This document shows positions 22,551-35,200 of a DNA stretch of 64,000 nucleotides, one piece after another. Location of the stretch: assembly GCA_015847255.1 (NCBI GenBank), contig JADLZK010010870.1, forward strand, positions 124,001 through 188,000. The letters are read 5' to 3'. Under the pieces are notes generated by a model. The model ran no database searches. It saw only the letters and a list, made by a program, of their open reading frames with translations, and was not told the origin of the DNA. The position numbers were made by a program, and so were the translations under genes. Each line of letters opens with the position of its first letter. The first letter of the stretch is position 1. This stretch comes from Hyparrhenia diplandra (taxonomy: Eukaryota > Streptophyta > Magnoliopsida > Poales > Poaceae).

Positions 22551-23695
22551 GAATATTTAAAGTTCTGGTTGATGGGGAACAAGTCTGTACATTTTGTTTC
22601 TATAAAATATTGAAGAACCTTGTCCTTCTCTTCTCGGTAGTACCGTTTTGGGTTGAGTAGGAATGAAAGGACGCAGCAGAGGGATCTAACAACATCAGAA
22701 GTTGAGCCATCTATGTAAGGAGGGCCATGTTTCGAAGTTGCAGAAGTATTCAATCTGAGCTCTAGGTACTTCATTTTAATCCAGAATGTCCTCTTTATCT
22801 TGGTTGTTTCACACTTTCGCTTGTTGCATTTGCAATTTTTCCACTATTTCTTAAATTGGTTTTGTTCCAAATCTTTTCAGGGAGAATTCCATATACTGAA
22901 GATCGAACACTTTTTACTGATACAAGTTCAATATTTCATCATTGGTCATTTGTGCTACAAGCTAAGGTATATTTTCCTATTGTTAATTTGTTTTCATAGT
23001 ATATCATATCCTGTATTCAATCATCATAAAAATTCTGTATATGGGTTCCGTATGATATTAGAACAACTTAGCAGAAATAGGCAATAGGCAACACAAAGAG
23101 AAGAGGCACTTCACTAAAGAGAATATGATCAAGTGGGCAGTGGCTACAATACACCTAGTTTCTCAGGTCATTTTTGACTAATTCATGCACCTTAGAGCAA
23201 GTTCAGTTTTATGGCCTAAACTTGACCCCACATCAGTATCTGGGGAGGAACACTAATGGCATTTAGCTTCCTTGCACACTCATCCTTTGGTACAACCACA
23301 TCACCAAAGTTGCAATCTTTAGTTAAGATTGTAAGGCACCTACTCCTTTGGTTGACTTAAGTATCACTTTGCAAAACATGTCTCAAGTTTGCATAGAACC
23401 TGAGCTTCTTGGACTCCGAAAATTTACGATGTACCTTATAACTAGATTCTGTATATTAGAGAAAAAGTAGCTTCAGTCATATTTTACATCTTGAAACTTC
23501 ATTAAAATGTGAAAGATGGAACTTGAGATCTGAAGCCCTTGCCCCCACTTCAATGTAAACTGAAACGTCAGGAGCTGAACTTATACCGCCATAGTTTACC
23601 ACTGTTTATCTTTGTCATTGTTTGTTAAAGTAACATTTAATGATACACTTTATCGTAGGGTTTGGGCAACAGAAAATTTCAAATATATAAGAAGA
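22551..23695 (+). other. Region upstream of NLR pseudogene
   Basis: AT-rich DNA with no recognised exon or element. Its position suggests former promoter, 5' UTR or intron of the NLR starting at 23696. Confidence 0.35.
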
Positions 23696-25300
23696 ATGGA
23701 AGCTGCTTTAGTGTCTGGAATATTGAAGATTGTTGGTGACAAGCTAGTTCCACTGGTACTCAAAGAGCTTAGCTCCATAAAGGGTGTGACAAAAGATCTG
23801 CAGGAGCTCCAGGCTCTGGTTGAGGAAACCAAAAGTTGTCTCCAAGCAGTAGGTTACAATGGAATTAGGAGTGACTCGGAATAATTGGCTCAAGCAATTA
23901 AAAGATATTGCTTACGATGTTGAAGATTTGGTCCACGAGTTTTATCTTGAGATTGAGAAACATGACACAGATGTTGATGGTGACAAGCATAATCTAGGTA
24001 AATATTTGGACAGAAAACCAAAAAAAAGTGCTACTCCGATGCAGTACAGCCCACAAGATAAAAAAATATTAAGAAGAGATTTGCTGCAGTTGTGAAGCAA
24101 AGAAACAACATCAATGTAATAGCAAACAGTTTACTAGCAGTCCCTGCTCAAAATATAAATAAAGACCATTGGAGAGTTGTCATTATTGCTAAAGGTTGAT
24201 GAGACAAAAATATATGGAAGAGATGATGTCAAGTGTAATATTATTTGTAAGCTGATCAACAACAATAGGCAAGAGGGACTTCATATAGTTTCTATTGTTG
24301 GTCTAGGTGGATGTGGCAAAACTAATTTGGCCAAATACATCTGCCAAGATAACAAGGTAAAGGAGCACTTTGATGTTACATTCTGGGTTCATGTGTCTCA
24401 AGAATTCAACATAGAAAAGCTCATTGGAAGCTCTTTGAAGCAGTTGTTGATGAGAAGTCTGAGGTCCGTACCTTGCAATATATCTCCAGAAAAATTTCAG
24501 AAATCTTGAGTGGAAGGAAGTTCCTAATTGTCTTGGATGATGTTTGGAATGAGAATCAACATGAGTGGCATAATTTTTGAACAACATTTCAACAGTGGAG
24601 CACCAGGAAGCAGGATTTTGCTTACTACTCGTAATAGAAAAGTTGCAGAACTAGTGAAATCTGTAGAGATAATTGATTTGCCATTCTTGTCAGAGGGCGA
24701 TAGCTGGACATTATTCTGTCAAAGTTTTGGATCGGCTGTAGAATATTTGGATCATGAGTTCATACAGACTGGAATGGAGATTGTGAAGAAATGTGGTGGG
24801 ATGCCTCTAGCAATTAAAACTCTTGCCCCTATATAACAAGAGAGGAATAGAAACTTGGCGAGCCATAAGAGACAGTAATTTGTTAAATGTCCAGGATTTA
24901 CAAGAGAAAGTATGTGCAACCTTGATGCTGAGCTATTTTCATCTCCCAGACCATCTGAAGCAGTGTTTCACGTACTGTGCTATATTTCCGAAAGGCTATA
25001 TAATAAAAAGGGAACACTTGATTGCCCAATGGATAGCACAGGGCTTTGTCAATCTGACAAATGAAGTGGAAGAAAAAGAAGACATTGGAGGTCACTACTT
25101 TGATTGTCTTCTGAAAGTGTCTTTTCTTCAGGATTGTATTGTATACAGAGTTACCAGTGAGGTAACATGCAAGATGCATGACCTAGTGCATGATTTAGCG
25201 AGACAAATTCTACTAGATGAAATAGTTTTTGTGCCGAAGAAGACAGGTATTGATCATGCTCAGAGATGTAGATATTTATCATTGGATTCATGTACTGACG
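23696..25300 (+). pseudogene. CC-NB-ARC resistance gene (NLR) pseudogene, LRR lost
   Basis: The start MEAALVSGILKIVGDKLVPL opens an Rx-type coiled coil, with the EDVID-like motif YDVEDLVHEF. NB-ARC motifs follow in order: P-loop GLGGCGKTNLAK (about 24303), kinase 2 FLIVLDDVW, RNBS-B GSRILLTTR, GLPL-like CGGMPLAIKTLA, winged helix CFTYCAIFPKG and WIAQGF, and MHD CKMHDLVHDLA (about 25171). NLRs are cytoplasmic immune receptors that switch with nucleotide state. At least six frame shifts (near 23878, 24068, 24177, 24433, 24583, 24822) are needed to read it; most are one-base changes in short runs. The coding sequence stops at a LINE near 25300, so no LRR follows. It faces the NLR of 28630-45299 tail to tail. 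Confidence 0.85.
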
Positions 25301-25884
25301 AACTATTCCAGGAGTGTTGCTTCTCCCGCAGCATCTGGGACAAAGTGGCCTATTGGATTTCAACACCACTCCTTCGGCCGACGAACTGGACTGCAATTGA
25401 TGATACTGGCCAATGGTTCTATAATCTAGCAAACAGTGGTCAGGGTTCGCGGAAAGAGGGTGTCAGAACAACAACCATGCTCACCATCTGGAAATAATGG
25501 AAAGAAAGGAACAACCGAGTTTTCAACTGACCGATAGATCGATGGATCAGGTGTTCAGTGGGATTCAGGCTGACCAATAGACCGAGTTTTCAACCGAGGC
25601 AAAACTATGGATACTAGCAGGCAACAAGGGACTGGAATTGCTGCTCTCACCGTCAGCTGCTCTGATAACCGTGGTTTCTCCTGGAACCACAAGCTAGCTT
25701 AGTTCTTCTTCGTAGTCAGTCTATACTTTCATCGTGTAACCTGTCTTAATCTCTCTAGGGGTGGCATGGCAACACCACTATGGTGCAGCCATGCAAAAAA
25801 AGGCGCATCCCACGCCGCAATCTTTGTAATTATTTGCTATCCTCTTATCAATGAAAGCCGGTAACGGATCTTTCGAAAAAAAAA
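25300..25884 (+). mobile_element. 5'-truncated LINE inserted in the NLR
   Basis: From about 25300 the frame changes to a zf-RVT type LINE tail (LFQECCFSRSIWDKVAYWI), then WKERNNRVF-like text. It ends with a LINE 3' end (agccggtaacggatctttcg) and an A-run at 25876-25884. It replaces the NLR immediately after the NB-ARC MHD region. I found no target duplication, so a deletion may have accompanied insertion or the duplication has decayed. Confidence 0.75.
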
Positions 25885-26490
25885 GGACTCTGAACTCAAA
25901 TCCTATTTCTGCAGGATGGTCTGAACTTTTAGATGGGAGGGTTCGGATTTATCAGAAATGTGTGTTTTACACATCTCGTAGCAAATCTGAACAGTTAGCA
26001 ACCTGATCGATTCCTGGGTCTTCCAACCAATAAATCTGACCAACTAATTTTGTGCACAAACTACATTTGTAGTTTTTTCCTTTTGTCAATGGTGGGCTGT
26101 ATGCATCAGAATTTTCTCTATGATGCATTGTTTTGTCATTAGCAGACCATGAGTATGTTTCTGCAATGGCAACCTGCCTAATCTGCATTTTTAGGGTAGG
26201 TGAATATAACGCTATTATGCTATGGAGTATGGACAATGGACATAGAGGAATTGAAAGTTGCTAATGCACAAACTGCAAGTTTGCATCAGGTATCTGTTGA
26301 TGAAATTCCTCATTGACACAGTGTTCAAAAATAGTATTATGTATTACAGTTTCTTTGTACAAGGGCTGTATTACAACATTGGTTGTGCTCTGTTCCAAAT
26401 ATTTGATAGGATACTTGTATGTATTTCTTTATATTCCATACTTATATTCTTGCTGGTTCCAGGCTTGTATCCTTGCTGATAGGATACGAC

Positions 26491-26940
26491 AATTAATCAA
26501 TGTAATGTAACTAGGCTATTAACCTAGATGAAAGAACTCTTGATAAGAAACTAATTCATTGCCTGAGTTATAATGGATACATTAATTACCATCCTTTTTT
26601 TCTACTTCATTGGTATATGTATTATCATGCACACACAAAAAAAAAAGAGTATTATTTGAATGGGAGAAGAAAACTCATAGCATCCATAACCCGTTCGCTT
26701 TGCATTGTGAAGTACTCCTACTTTTATTTTTGAAATAGAACAGGCAGAGGATATACAAGCGAGCAAAACTCCGAACGACAATAGAGCAACAAATAATATT
26801 GCGCAACAAAGGCTATTAATCAATGTAACTAGGCTATTAACCCAGATGAAAGAATTCTTGATAAGAGAAGCTAATCCTGAGTTACAATGGATACATTAAT
26901 TACCATCCCTTTTCTTACTTAATTGGTATATTTAATAATC
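26491..26940. repeat. Direct duplication, about 130 bp, 324 bp apart
   Basis: The block attaatcaatgtaa...aactaggctattaacc...gatacattaattaccatcc occurs at about 26491-26629 and again at about 26815-26940 with some substitutions. The stretches 25885-26490 and 26941-27102 around it show no gene. Confidence 0.75.
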
Positions 26941-27102
26941 CTCAGTATGAAGAAATGAATATTGTCATGCAGATACATTAATTACACTGTTTTTCTTAAA
27001 CAAACAATGAAGCATGAGGAGCAAACGGAACTAGAGTGACCCATATGCCTTACTTTACCAACTTTATCCCTTTTTGTTTCTTAATCTCCTATATGGATGC
27101 AG

Positions 27103-27341
27103 ATGAATCTTCTAGACTTGGTTGGCACAAAATAATTAGGGGTACTTGTTTTGGTTTACATTACCTTCATGAGGAATGTAAAAGTCAGTTGATTGCTTCC
27201 ATTATTCACTTGGACCTCAAACCTGCAAACATACTCCAATAATTACTGGAAAGTATCATACTTCGAAATGACCAAAGCCAGTAAGCCACGAACAGCTTTG
27301 CGTACACCAACCTGATCGGCACAGAGAAGTTCGGGTCCAGA
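27103..27341 (+). pseudogene. Protein kinase fragments, shuffled
   Basis: 27103-27242 follows a good AG acceptor and encodes GLHYLHEECKSQL and IIHLDLKPANIL, the catalytic-loop segment (subdomain VIb) of a plant receptor-like kinase, ending in a stop. Just after it, 27288-27341 reads ATNSFAYTNLIGTEKFGS, which resembles the start of a kinase domain (ATNNFS..NLIG.G.FGSVYK). The order is therefore reversed relative to a normal kinase. The invariant Lys and the DFG motif are not seen. It lies downstream of the NLR pseudogene on the same strand; whether it was ever part of it is unknown. Confidence 0.55.
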
Positions 27342-27342
27342 G

Positions 27343-28275
27343 CCCTGATCACAAAGACACGAGCATCATTGGGATGCCCCATTGTTTTCGCTCTTTTGTT
27401 TTTGCTCTTCTGTTCGATGTATCATGTATGCTCACATGCACTAGCACTGCTGCTGGGTACAATTGCGTGAAAAGTGAACTACAACAAAAGGGCAAGAGGA
27501 TCATTTGGATGCACCATAGCTCGGCTCAAATATCAGGAAACTCGGCCCAAATAGTGTGCTTCGTAGTTTGGACTGTTGCTAGTGCTCTACACTAGTCAGC
27601 ATCGGGAAAGATCCGAGTCCTGAAGTCCATTCCACGCAGGATGCAGAAATTGGAACATCACTACATAAGAACCTACTGCTCGTCTGTTCCCCACGGGGAA
27701 CAAAATTGTTTCCAAATGTAACCGATTTTCTCACCGTCATGGTAACAGGTGATTCAATCCAGAGGCAGGACAATTGTTGCATCTTTTCTTGAATTGTGCC
27801 TTAAAAACATCTTAATTTGGCAATATGCTGAACGAAAGGCATACTGGAAGCGCATGAGACGAGCATTGCAAATTCAATTCTTTTGTGAACCTTACTGTAT
27901 AAACAGCATGGTGAACAGATGATAATCAAAATCAACAAACATATAGAAATGAAGTTATATCCAAGAGCTGCAGAGAACATTTCATAGGTTTACTTGCAGC
28001 ACAGGCTGCTTCAATTTTACAAAGACCACAGTGACATGGCATAACTTAGAGCAAGCACTTAGAAGAAAACAAGAATTACACAAACCTACAATTTACTATT
28101 GATCCTAGAAGGATAAGAATTGATCCTAGGTTCCTCTATCCATTTATGTGCCCTCAAGCCTCCACCAGGTAACTCTTGAAATTTCGGCTCTATCAAGAGC
28201 TCATTCTGCCTCAAGAACAAAAATTATCGCTGCACAAAATAATTGAAAATAGGAAAATCTTCTACGGTTCTACCT
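27343..28275. other. Gap between convergent genes, nothing firm
   Basis: No gene is supported on either strand. A minus-strand open piece near 28090-28220 would encode about 40 residues of unknown type and has no support. Confidence 0.45.
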
Positions 28276-28292
28276 AGAATCTTTTGTAACAG

Positions 28293-28599
28293 TCAAGGGG
28301 GCTCACGGCGTAATGGCAAAGGCCATTGGTTGGGGGCTCCCACCCAGGGGTTCAAATTATGGTTGCGACACATTATCCCGGAATTATTTCAGGATTTTTC
28401 GGCGCTATGCATTAAGTGGTAGGCGACGCCCCCCGCCGACGGCGAGGCGCTGTGGTGACTTCGTGAACTTCAAGATTTTGCCGGCGCATTCCTTCGAAGG
28501 TGCTCATAGGGATAGGGTTTTGCGACGTGTGTTCATAGGGGTGAGTGTGCGTGCGTGTTGAGCGCCTGCGTTGTACAGTGTAATCTCAAAAAAAAAAAA
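28293..28599 (+). mobile_element. tRNA-derived SINE with 17-bp target duplication
   Basis: A 307-bp insert has RNA polymerase III promoter-like boxes near its start: acggcgtaatgg (28305-28316, A box) and gggttcaaatt (28348-28358, B box). It ends in an A-run. Perfect 17-bp direct repeats, agaatcttttgtaacag, flank it at 28276-28292 and 28600-28616. It sits just downstream of the last exon of the minus-strand gene, hence in its 3' UTR or terminator region. Confidence 0.85.
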
Positions 28600-28629
28600 A
28601 GAATCTTTTGTAACAGATCTACCTGAATT

Positions 28630-29273
28630 CTAAGCATTGCCTTTCCTTTTAGCATCTAGAGCCTGTCAAGCATGAAAATCAAACAAATGAAAACATGTAA
28701 AGGCATAATCCAGATAACTAAAGGTTTAAGATCAGAAACTGCCATATAAAAAGGGATACCTTTTTTCTGGAAAGTTCTCATGACTAATACGATTAGATCG
28801 CGTAACCAAAAAAAAGAGTCAGATAATCAGATATATGGATTTCTTTTTTTATTTTATTTGCAAAAATGAAAACAAAATTGTGCCACAGAGAAGGCTGATG
28901 ATGAAGTAAGGGGTCACAGTTGATACCTAATATCGTGATCCTCATTGTTTGGTTCTGATATTCCCTGTGTGTTAAATGGAAGATTTGCACCAGCAGTTAC
29001 TAAAACAAATTGAGTTTTGTGCCCATTTGGAATTTTCATCTGCAAAGACAATGTTTAATATAAGAGAATTGAATAAACATGTCAGGTTAATCAAATAGTT
29101 ACTGTAGATTTATAATTGCTATGATGGCCAATGTCGCATGGATAAATATACCTGTAGACTTTGTGAGTACTTCTCATCAATTATAACTTCACGGTGTTTT
29201 TGAACTTAATCTGATAGTTAGGTCGTGTAAGCACCAATGTAGCCAATTCCCACTCCTCAGGAGAATAAGCCTG
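28630..29273 (-). CDS. 3' exons of the AIR9-like gene, damaged
   Basis: Four exons: 29152-29273 (WELATLVLTRPNYQIK), 28927-29039 (MKIPNGHKTQFVL), 28760-28806 (RDLIVLVMRTFQKK) and 28630-28662 (ALDAKRKGNA then TAG). Phases fit if three defects are discounted. At 29197-29204 there are two extra bases (in TTTTT and AA runs) that bring in TAA. The acceptor before 28806 reads TG instead of AG after a T-rich tract. At 28761-28766 a run has one extra base. The C-terminal tail rich in Lys/Arg is what remains of the usual end of this plant family. As written, the product would stop within exon 29152-29273. Confidence 0.65.
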
Positions 29274-32200
29274 CTGGACAATCTAAATCAGCAACAGCGC
29301 TTGGATATTGTTTAATTAATTTTTTCCAGCATTAGTAGAAAAAATGCATGATACAATCATAGTGCAATCAATAGAATAAAATGTCTGTTCAGCCAGCAGC
29401 ACCAGATGTTTGCTAGGAGGACAAGAGTTTATTAGGAGTTGCCCGGAATGGACTGATGTCCTAACTGAATTCAAAAAGAGAAAGCTGCCATGGTTACTTC
29501 CCCAAACAAGATCATAACATCCAATACTTCTACCCAACTATTTTTCTTCAACAATAGGGTGCACCGGTGCAGGACCTATTCTACATAAGCATACAACAAT
29601 TGATGTCACATTTCTCTCATCTGTAAATAGATCTAATCGAGTGTCTTAAAGTCCCAACAAATGAGGCTATAGAATACACTATCTATGTCTTCAAGAACTA
29701 AATCAATAGTTCATGAAAGACGTATCGTAGTAATAATAAGCAGTAGATGTGACTACTAAGATTACAATTGCATTAACAGCTACTCCCTCCGTTCCAAATA
29801 TAAGTTGCTTTGACATTTTTAGTACATCCATTTTGCTACCTCGGACAATCTAGTTTGTCCATTTAATGCCTGAATGAAATGCCAACTCAATTACTCCCAT
29901 CAAACTACTTCAGCCCAATCTACCCCCAATGTAATTAGTATTTTTTTCTCCACATAAGTACCAATTTTGAGGGGTTATAGAGGTCATCATAACTTACTAT
30001 AAAAAATTGCAATAAGCATTTTCATGATCATATTTATAGTTTGGGAGAATTTACTACAAATAAACCCTAGAGATACAAAACTGCATTAAAAATGATGATG
30101 AAAAACTAATGTATTTAACACCCCACTAAATTTGAACTTTAAACTCAACTTGTATGCAGACAAATGCAAGAAAATCATTACGGGTTAGATTGAAAAAGTT
30201 GAAATAGTTTGGGGCAGCAAATTGAACTGAAATTTTGTCCAGGGGTCAAACAGATAACGTGGATTGTTCAGCGGATAAAATGGTCTTTTCCCCAACATTT
30301 TCACACATACCAGGACAAAAACTTCAAATTCAGCTCTGCCGTTAGAAATATATGCATCAATATGACTCTGCATCTCTGGATCTGCAGATGTAGAATGGAA
30401 CTTCATCTGTTAGGTAGGGAAGCAAGTAGAAATACTATATGACAGAACACAGGTTTGTGCCTTTCTGTTCAAGTCGTTAAAGCCATGCAAATAGACTGGA
30501 AAATTGGAAAGATGTTCGAGAAACTGAATGACATGTCCATTCAGGTAACTATAACTCGATTTCTCAGAAAATTAGATTAACCAGCAAACTTGTCATCACT
30601 CCAGTACCATAAATATTTAAACAAAGTTTCAATATCAAATGAAAATGCATAGCAACTTGAAAATTTCTAAATGCAGTGATATTCTGACAGTTCACTATTT
30701 ACCTAGTAAATGTCTAACTTTTTCAGGAACCATTTTCTAGAGGAAACCCTAGCAATGTAGTATATCTTTGATTTTTTAAATCATAGCATGAGAATATATA
30801 TAAGTTCCAATAAGCTAATCCATAAAGAAAATTGTTACAACATTGTAATACATGAGATCAGCACTCCAAAAATGCAGCAGCACTGCAGTGAAAAGCTCAC
30901 CACAGATTATTTTATTCCCATTGTTAGCAAATTCTGTCACCAAATCACCCTACAAAAGAGGAGACCTGTTATACTAGAATAATAGCACTGTATGTGGACT
31001 TAAATTCAAAGTTTCCCAGTATCAGATGCTCATGTATTGGTGGTTACAATATTGAACCAATGTAAAAGGTAAAAAGCTCAAGTATACTCCTATCATCTAC
31101 ACATTAAGCGTGACCAGGAAAAACTAGCATAAATGCATAAGTCTTCAAATTTGCAAATTGTAGCACATACTATTATAGACAACAAATGAGTTAAAAACGT
31201 TGACTTGAGCATTGACATACACAGGAAAAACAACATAGATAGGAGTGCATCATAAAGCCAAAGAAACGGCCTATATGTTTTATAATTCTGAATAATAACC
31301 TGACGGCCATTATCATCCATAGGCGTACAGTCGACAGCAAGAAGAGTGCCAACATCATCTGCAGTGACCACATAGTCATACATAGTGGCACCTAAATTTC
31401 AAAATATAAAGGACTAGTCAGCAAAATTAAATTATATCTGAACAATATTATGACATAGGATCTAGGATAAATTCCCCACTTTACCTTCGATAGACTGCCT
31501 GATACCATTTTCAAGATGGCGAACCCACTAGAACAGCAAAATCAATGGGATGAAAGATTTTATTTACAAGATTTAACATTTATAGCAATTATAAAATCAT
31601 AACAAAAGGTCAGAAAACAATATACCTGGAAATTGCAAAGGGTAGTACCATTTGTAGGGAAACCGCATGCTGTTAATTGAAATCCTGGTCTAGGCTCACC
31701 AGCAATTTGGAACCCCTCAATACCAGGTAAAGCATCACCTAGATTACAATTGCCAATAATATCAATAGATATGTTCTGAAATCTCGTCTACTCACAAAAT
31801 TTGATATTTATTTACCATCATGTTGGTATAACTGCGAGTCACCATCTATTCTTCCTTCTCCTTCAAAATAATTAGAGGGAGTAGTACCTCCAGTATCCCT
31901 GAAAGAATGAGGCATACAAGAAACAGATATCAAAATATTTTTATGCAGATCAGAGGTTAGACTGGATGGCTACAAACAATAATTAGATAGTGCCATAATG
32001 GAAGATCTTGAATTACTGCTGAAAATTGGATCCATGGTACATTTGCTCAATATGTCGGTCACTTGGACCTTGAGCATACTGTTGAAGAACGTTCCTATTT
32101 GAATCCTGTAAACAAGAACCACTTAACCAATTATGTACGGTGTCAAAATGGTAAGAAAGTTAAGTACAGAGCCATGTTAGTAGTTACCATATTATTTATT

Positions 32201-35200
32201 ATTTATTTTTGAAAACCAATAGTTAGTTACCATATTATAAGATGGGGAAGGTTCATTTCTGGATACGGTTACTTGCTGATGATTGGGATTATATATATTT
32301 CCAGGTTGAGTCCTATCACCTAAATTGTCCTGGATCAGTATAAAGTTTATATGATACACAAGCATTACAATGGGTTAACACACTTAAAAAACAGTTCTCA
32401 AATGAAAGTCATCTTGATGACTGAATTGTATTGTGTTCTATGCATTCAAATATTTCAAGGCACAATTCGACAAACTCCTGAACATGTCATCAATCTAGCA
32501 ATCATAATTTGTGCAAAATTAAATTGATGATCAACAGTGGAGCTATATCAAGAAACTCATGTAAGCCCAAAGAACCATATAAAGCATAGCTGCCCCCAAT
32601 GGTAAATTCTTCAAGAGAGGGCACCGATATCTGTTCTTGTAAGTTGTAAGTGAAGTGACCCACCCACCCAAAACTACACGGTCAAGAAAAAAACACACTT
32701 TAATAGGTAATAGAAAGGAGGAAATAATGCTTTAGGCTTATTCCAATACTGCACAAATTAAACCAAATTGAGACATCAGTTTCATTACGTTTTTCAAGTC
32801 AACATTGAGCCACATTCAGTTTCAGTGGGTCAATACTCAACTTAGAATACAAAAATGAAAAAAGGCATTCATTTTTTTCGAACCTAAAATACAGCCCCAC
32901 TGTAATTTTTATATTAAAAGTAAAGCAAAGCCCAACAACTGATCATCAAAAAAAACAAGGAGAAAATCTGTACAAGAGCAGAAGGAACGAAGGGGTGCCC
33001 GAGGAGGACAAGAGAAAAACAACAACCCCACAACAATACTAGACAAGGGCTGCTAAAAGGGATAAAAAAATCGCTCTTTTAGAGTCAGAGAGTCTAAGAG
33101 CCTGTAGACTAGCTTCATCCAGAAAACTTTGCTTCCAGGAGCTAAAGGAAGGGCGACCACGATCAAAGTTGAAATTGTTCCACTGCTTCCTGATTTGCCA
33201 AGCTCCAATGATGAAGATCTCCATGAAGAAAGAGCTCTGAAATTGCTGCTTAGCTTGAATCACCATCTGAAAGAAGTTCATGGAGAAATCCCAATGGATG
33301 CCAAGGTACTGCCAACAAGCTTGACTAAAAGGACAGCTGAAGAAGAGGTGAAAGGCAGTTTCCTCCAAGTTGCTGCTGCAGAGAATGCAATTTTAGTTAC
33401 TGTTAGTGTATATGAGTGAAGGCCCATTAGAGGCCCATGTACAGCAACTATATTGCCCACCCTTCTAGAGTTTGGAGGAATAGACAGTGGATATTTTCCC
33501 CTAACACTCTTCGTCTTCCGACTTCTGCTGCTGCTCTTGCTGTGACGCCTTCTTCCACTACGGCACCGCCCGGCTTGGTCATCCCGCCGCGGACGTTTTG
33601 GCTCAGCTTCGGTCGGAGTGCAGACATCTCTTGTACCCGAACTCATGCCGAGCACTTTTGTCATGCGTGCCAGCTAGGTCGTCATGTTAGACTTCCTTTT
33701 TCTTCTTCTTCGCATGCCACGCATGCCACTGTGATTTGTGGACCTCTCCTGTACCAAGCATTTCTGGTTTCAAATACTATCTTATGGTGCTTGATGATTT
33801 CTCCCATTACTCTTGGACTTTCCCGCTGCGTGCTAAGTCTGAGACGTTTCCCACCCTCCTCCACTTCTTTGCCTAGGTGTGCACTCAGTTCGGCCTCACC
33901 ATTAAGGCTGTCCAGTGTGACAACGGGCGCGAGTTCGATAACAACACTTCCCACTCTTTCTTTTCTCTCGCGGTGTTCATTTTGCGCATGTCTTGTCTGT
34001 ATACTTCTTCCCGTAACGACAAGGCTGGGCGTATGATTCGCACCACGAACGATGTCATCGCACTCTTCTTCTTGATCCACCGCCTCTCCCTGCTCCCACT
34101 CCACACCACGCTCTCCTCGGTGCCCCTCCGAGCTATGATCACCTCCGTGTCTTTGGTTGTGCATGTTACCCTAACATCGCCGCCCTTCGCTCCTCACAAG
34201 TTGGCTCCCCGCTCGACACGGTGTGTTTCTTGGTTACTCCCCGACCACAAGGGGTACCGTTGCTTTGACCTTACTTCTCACCGGTACTCATCTCCAAGAC
34301 GTCGTCTTCGACGAAGTCGGATTTCCCGTACTCCACCTCTTCCACGCCTTCCACGAGTCCCGAGTTGGAGTCCTTGTTTTCGACCCGGTGGTTGAGTTGG
34401 AGTCCTTGTTTTTTCGACCGGTACCTTCGGCCTCTTTCCACACCCATTTGCGCCCACGCGGCCCCGGCACCACCTTTACGCCATGTGCGGCCCCCGGAGT
34501 CACTTACGGCGCCTCGTGTGGCCCGGTGGCCCCCTCCACGCGCGGAGCCGAGCCGACAGTGTACGGCGCCGTTCGGGCGCCCCACACCGGCGCGGGCGCC
34601 TCAGTCCAGTCCGAGCTTTCGGGCGCTTTGCGGACCCCCGTGCACGTCTACGGCGCCGTTTGGCGGCTCTAGCTCCACCGTCACCAACACCGGAGCTGTC
34701 CCCCCCGCCGCCACCGCCACCACATCGCTCTCTGCGTGCGAGCTGCGGTGTACCACGCCGCAGGTCCTCCATCGGAACCCGGTCATATCCATCTCATGGT
34801 GACTCGGCGAGCAGCCGGTGTACTTCGCCCGCGGCTCTCTCCACCGGGGGGAGGGGGCGCAAGTCTCTCCGATACCCTCCTCTGTCCGCGCCGCCTTGGA
34901 GTCACATCTTGCTGCCATGAAGCGTCTCCTCCGCTATGTTCGTGGCACCGTTGACTTGGCCTGGCTCTCCACCGGTCTCCCTCACGGTGAGCTCGTTGTT
35001 CACACCGACGCCGACCGGGCCGGGCTGCCCGGACACTCGCCGCTCCACCTCCGGGTATGTCGTCTTCCTCGGCGGTAACCTTGTCTCCCGGTCGCCCAAG
35101 CGGCAGCCGGTTGTCTCCCCGCTCCAAAGGCGAGGCGGAGTACCGTCTTTTGTCGCTAACGGTGTGGCGGAGGCGCCCCGGCTTCGTCGCCTCTTGGCTA

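Noticed and set aside
25290..25900. Target duplication for the LINE in the NLR
   Set aside because: No repeat of ggactctgaactc near the 5' junction; not claimed.
28090..28220. Minus-strand open piece as an extra terminal exon
   Set aside because: The gene already ends with ALDAKRKGNA and TAG at 28630; no support for this piece.
28300..28365. A tRNA gene from the A and B box-like motifs
   Set aside because: No cloverleaf can be drawn; the boxes belong to a SINE with poly(A) and target duplication.
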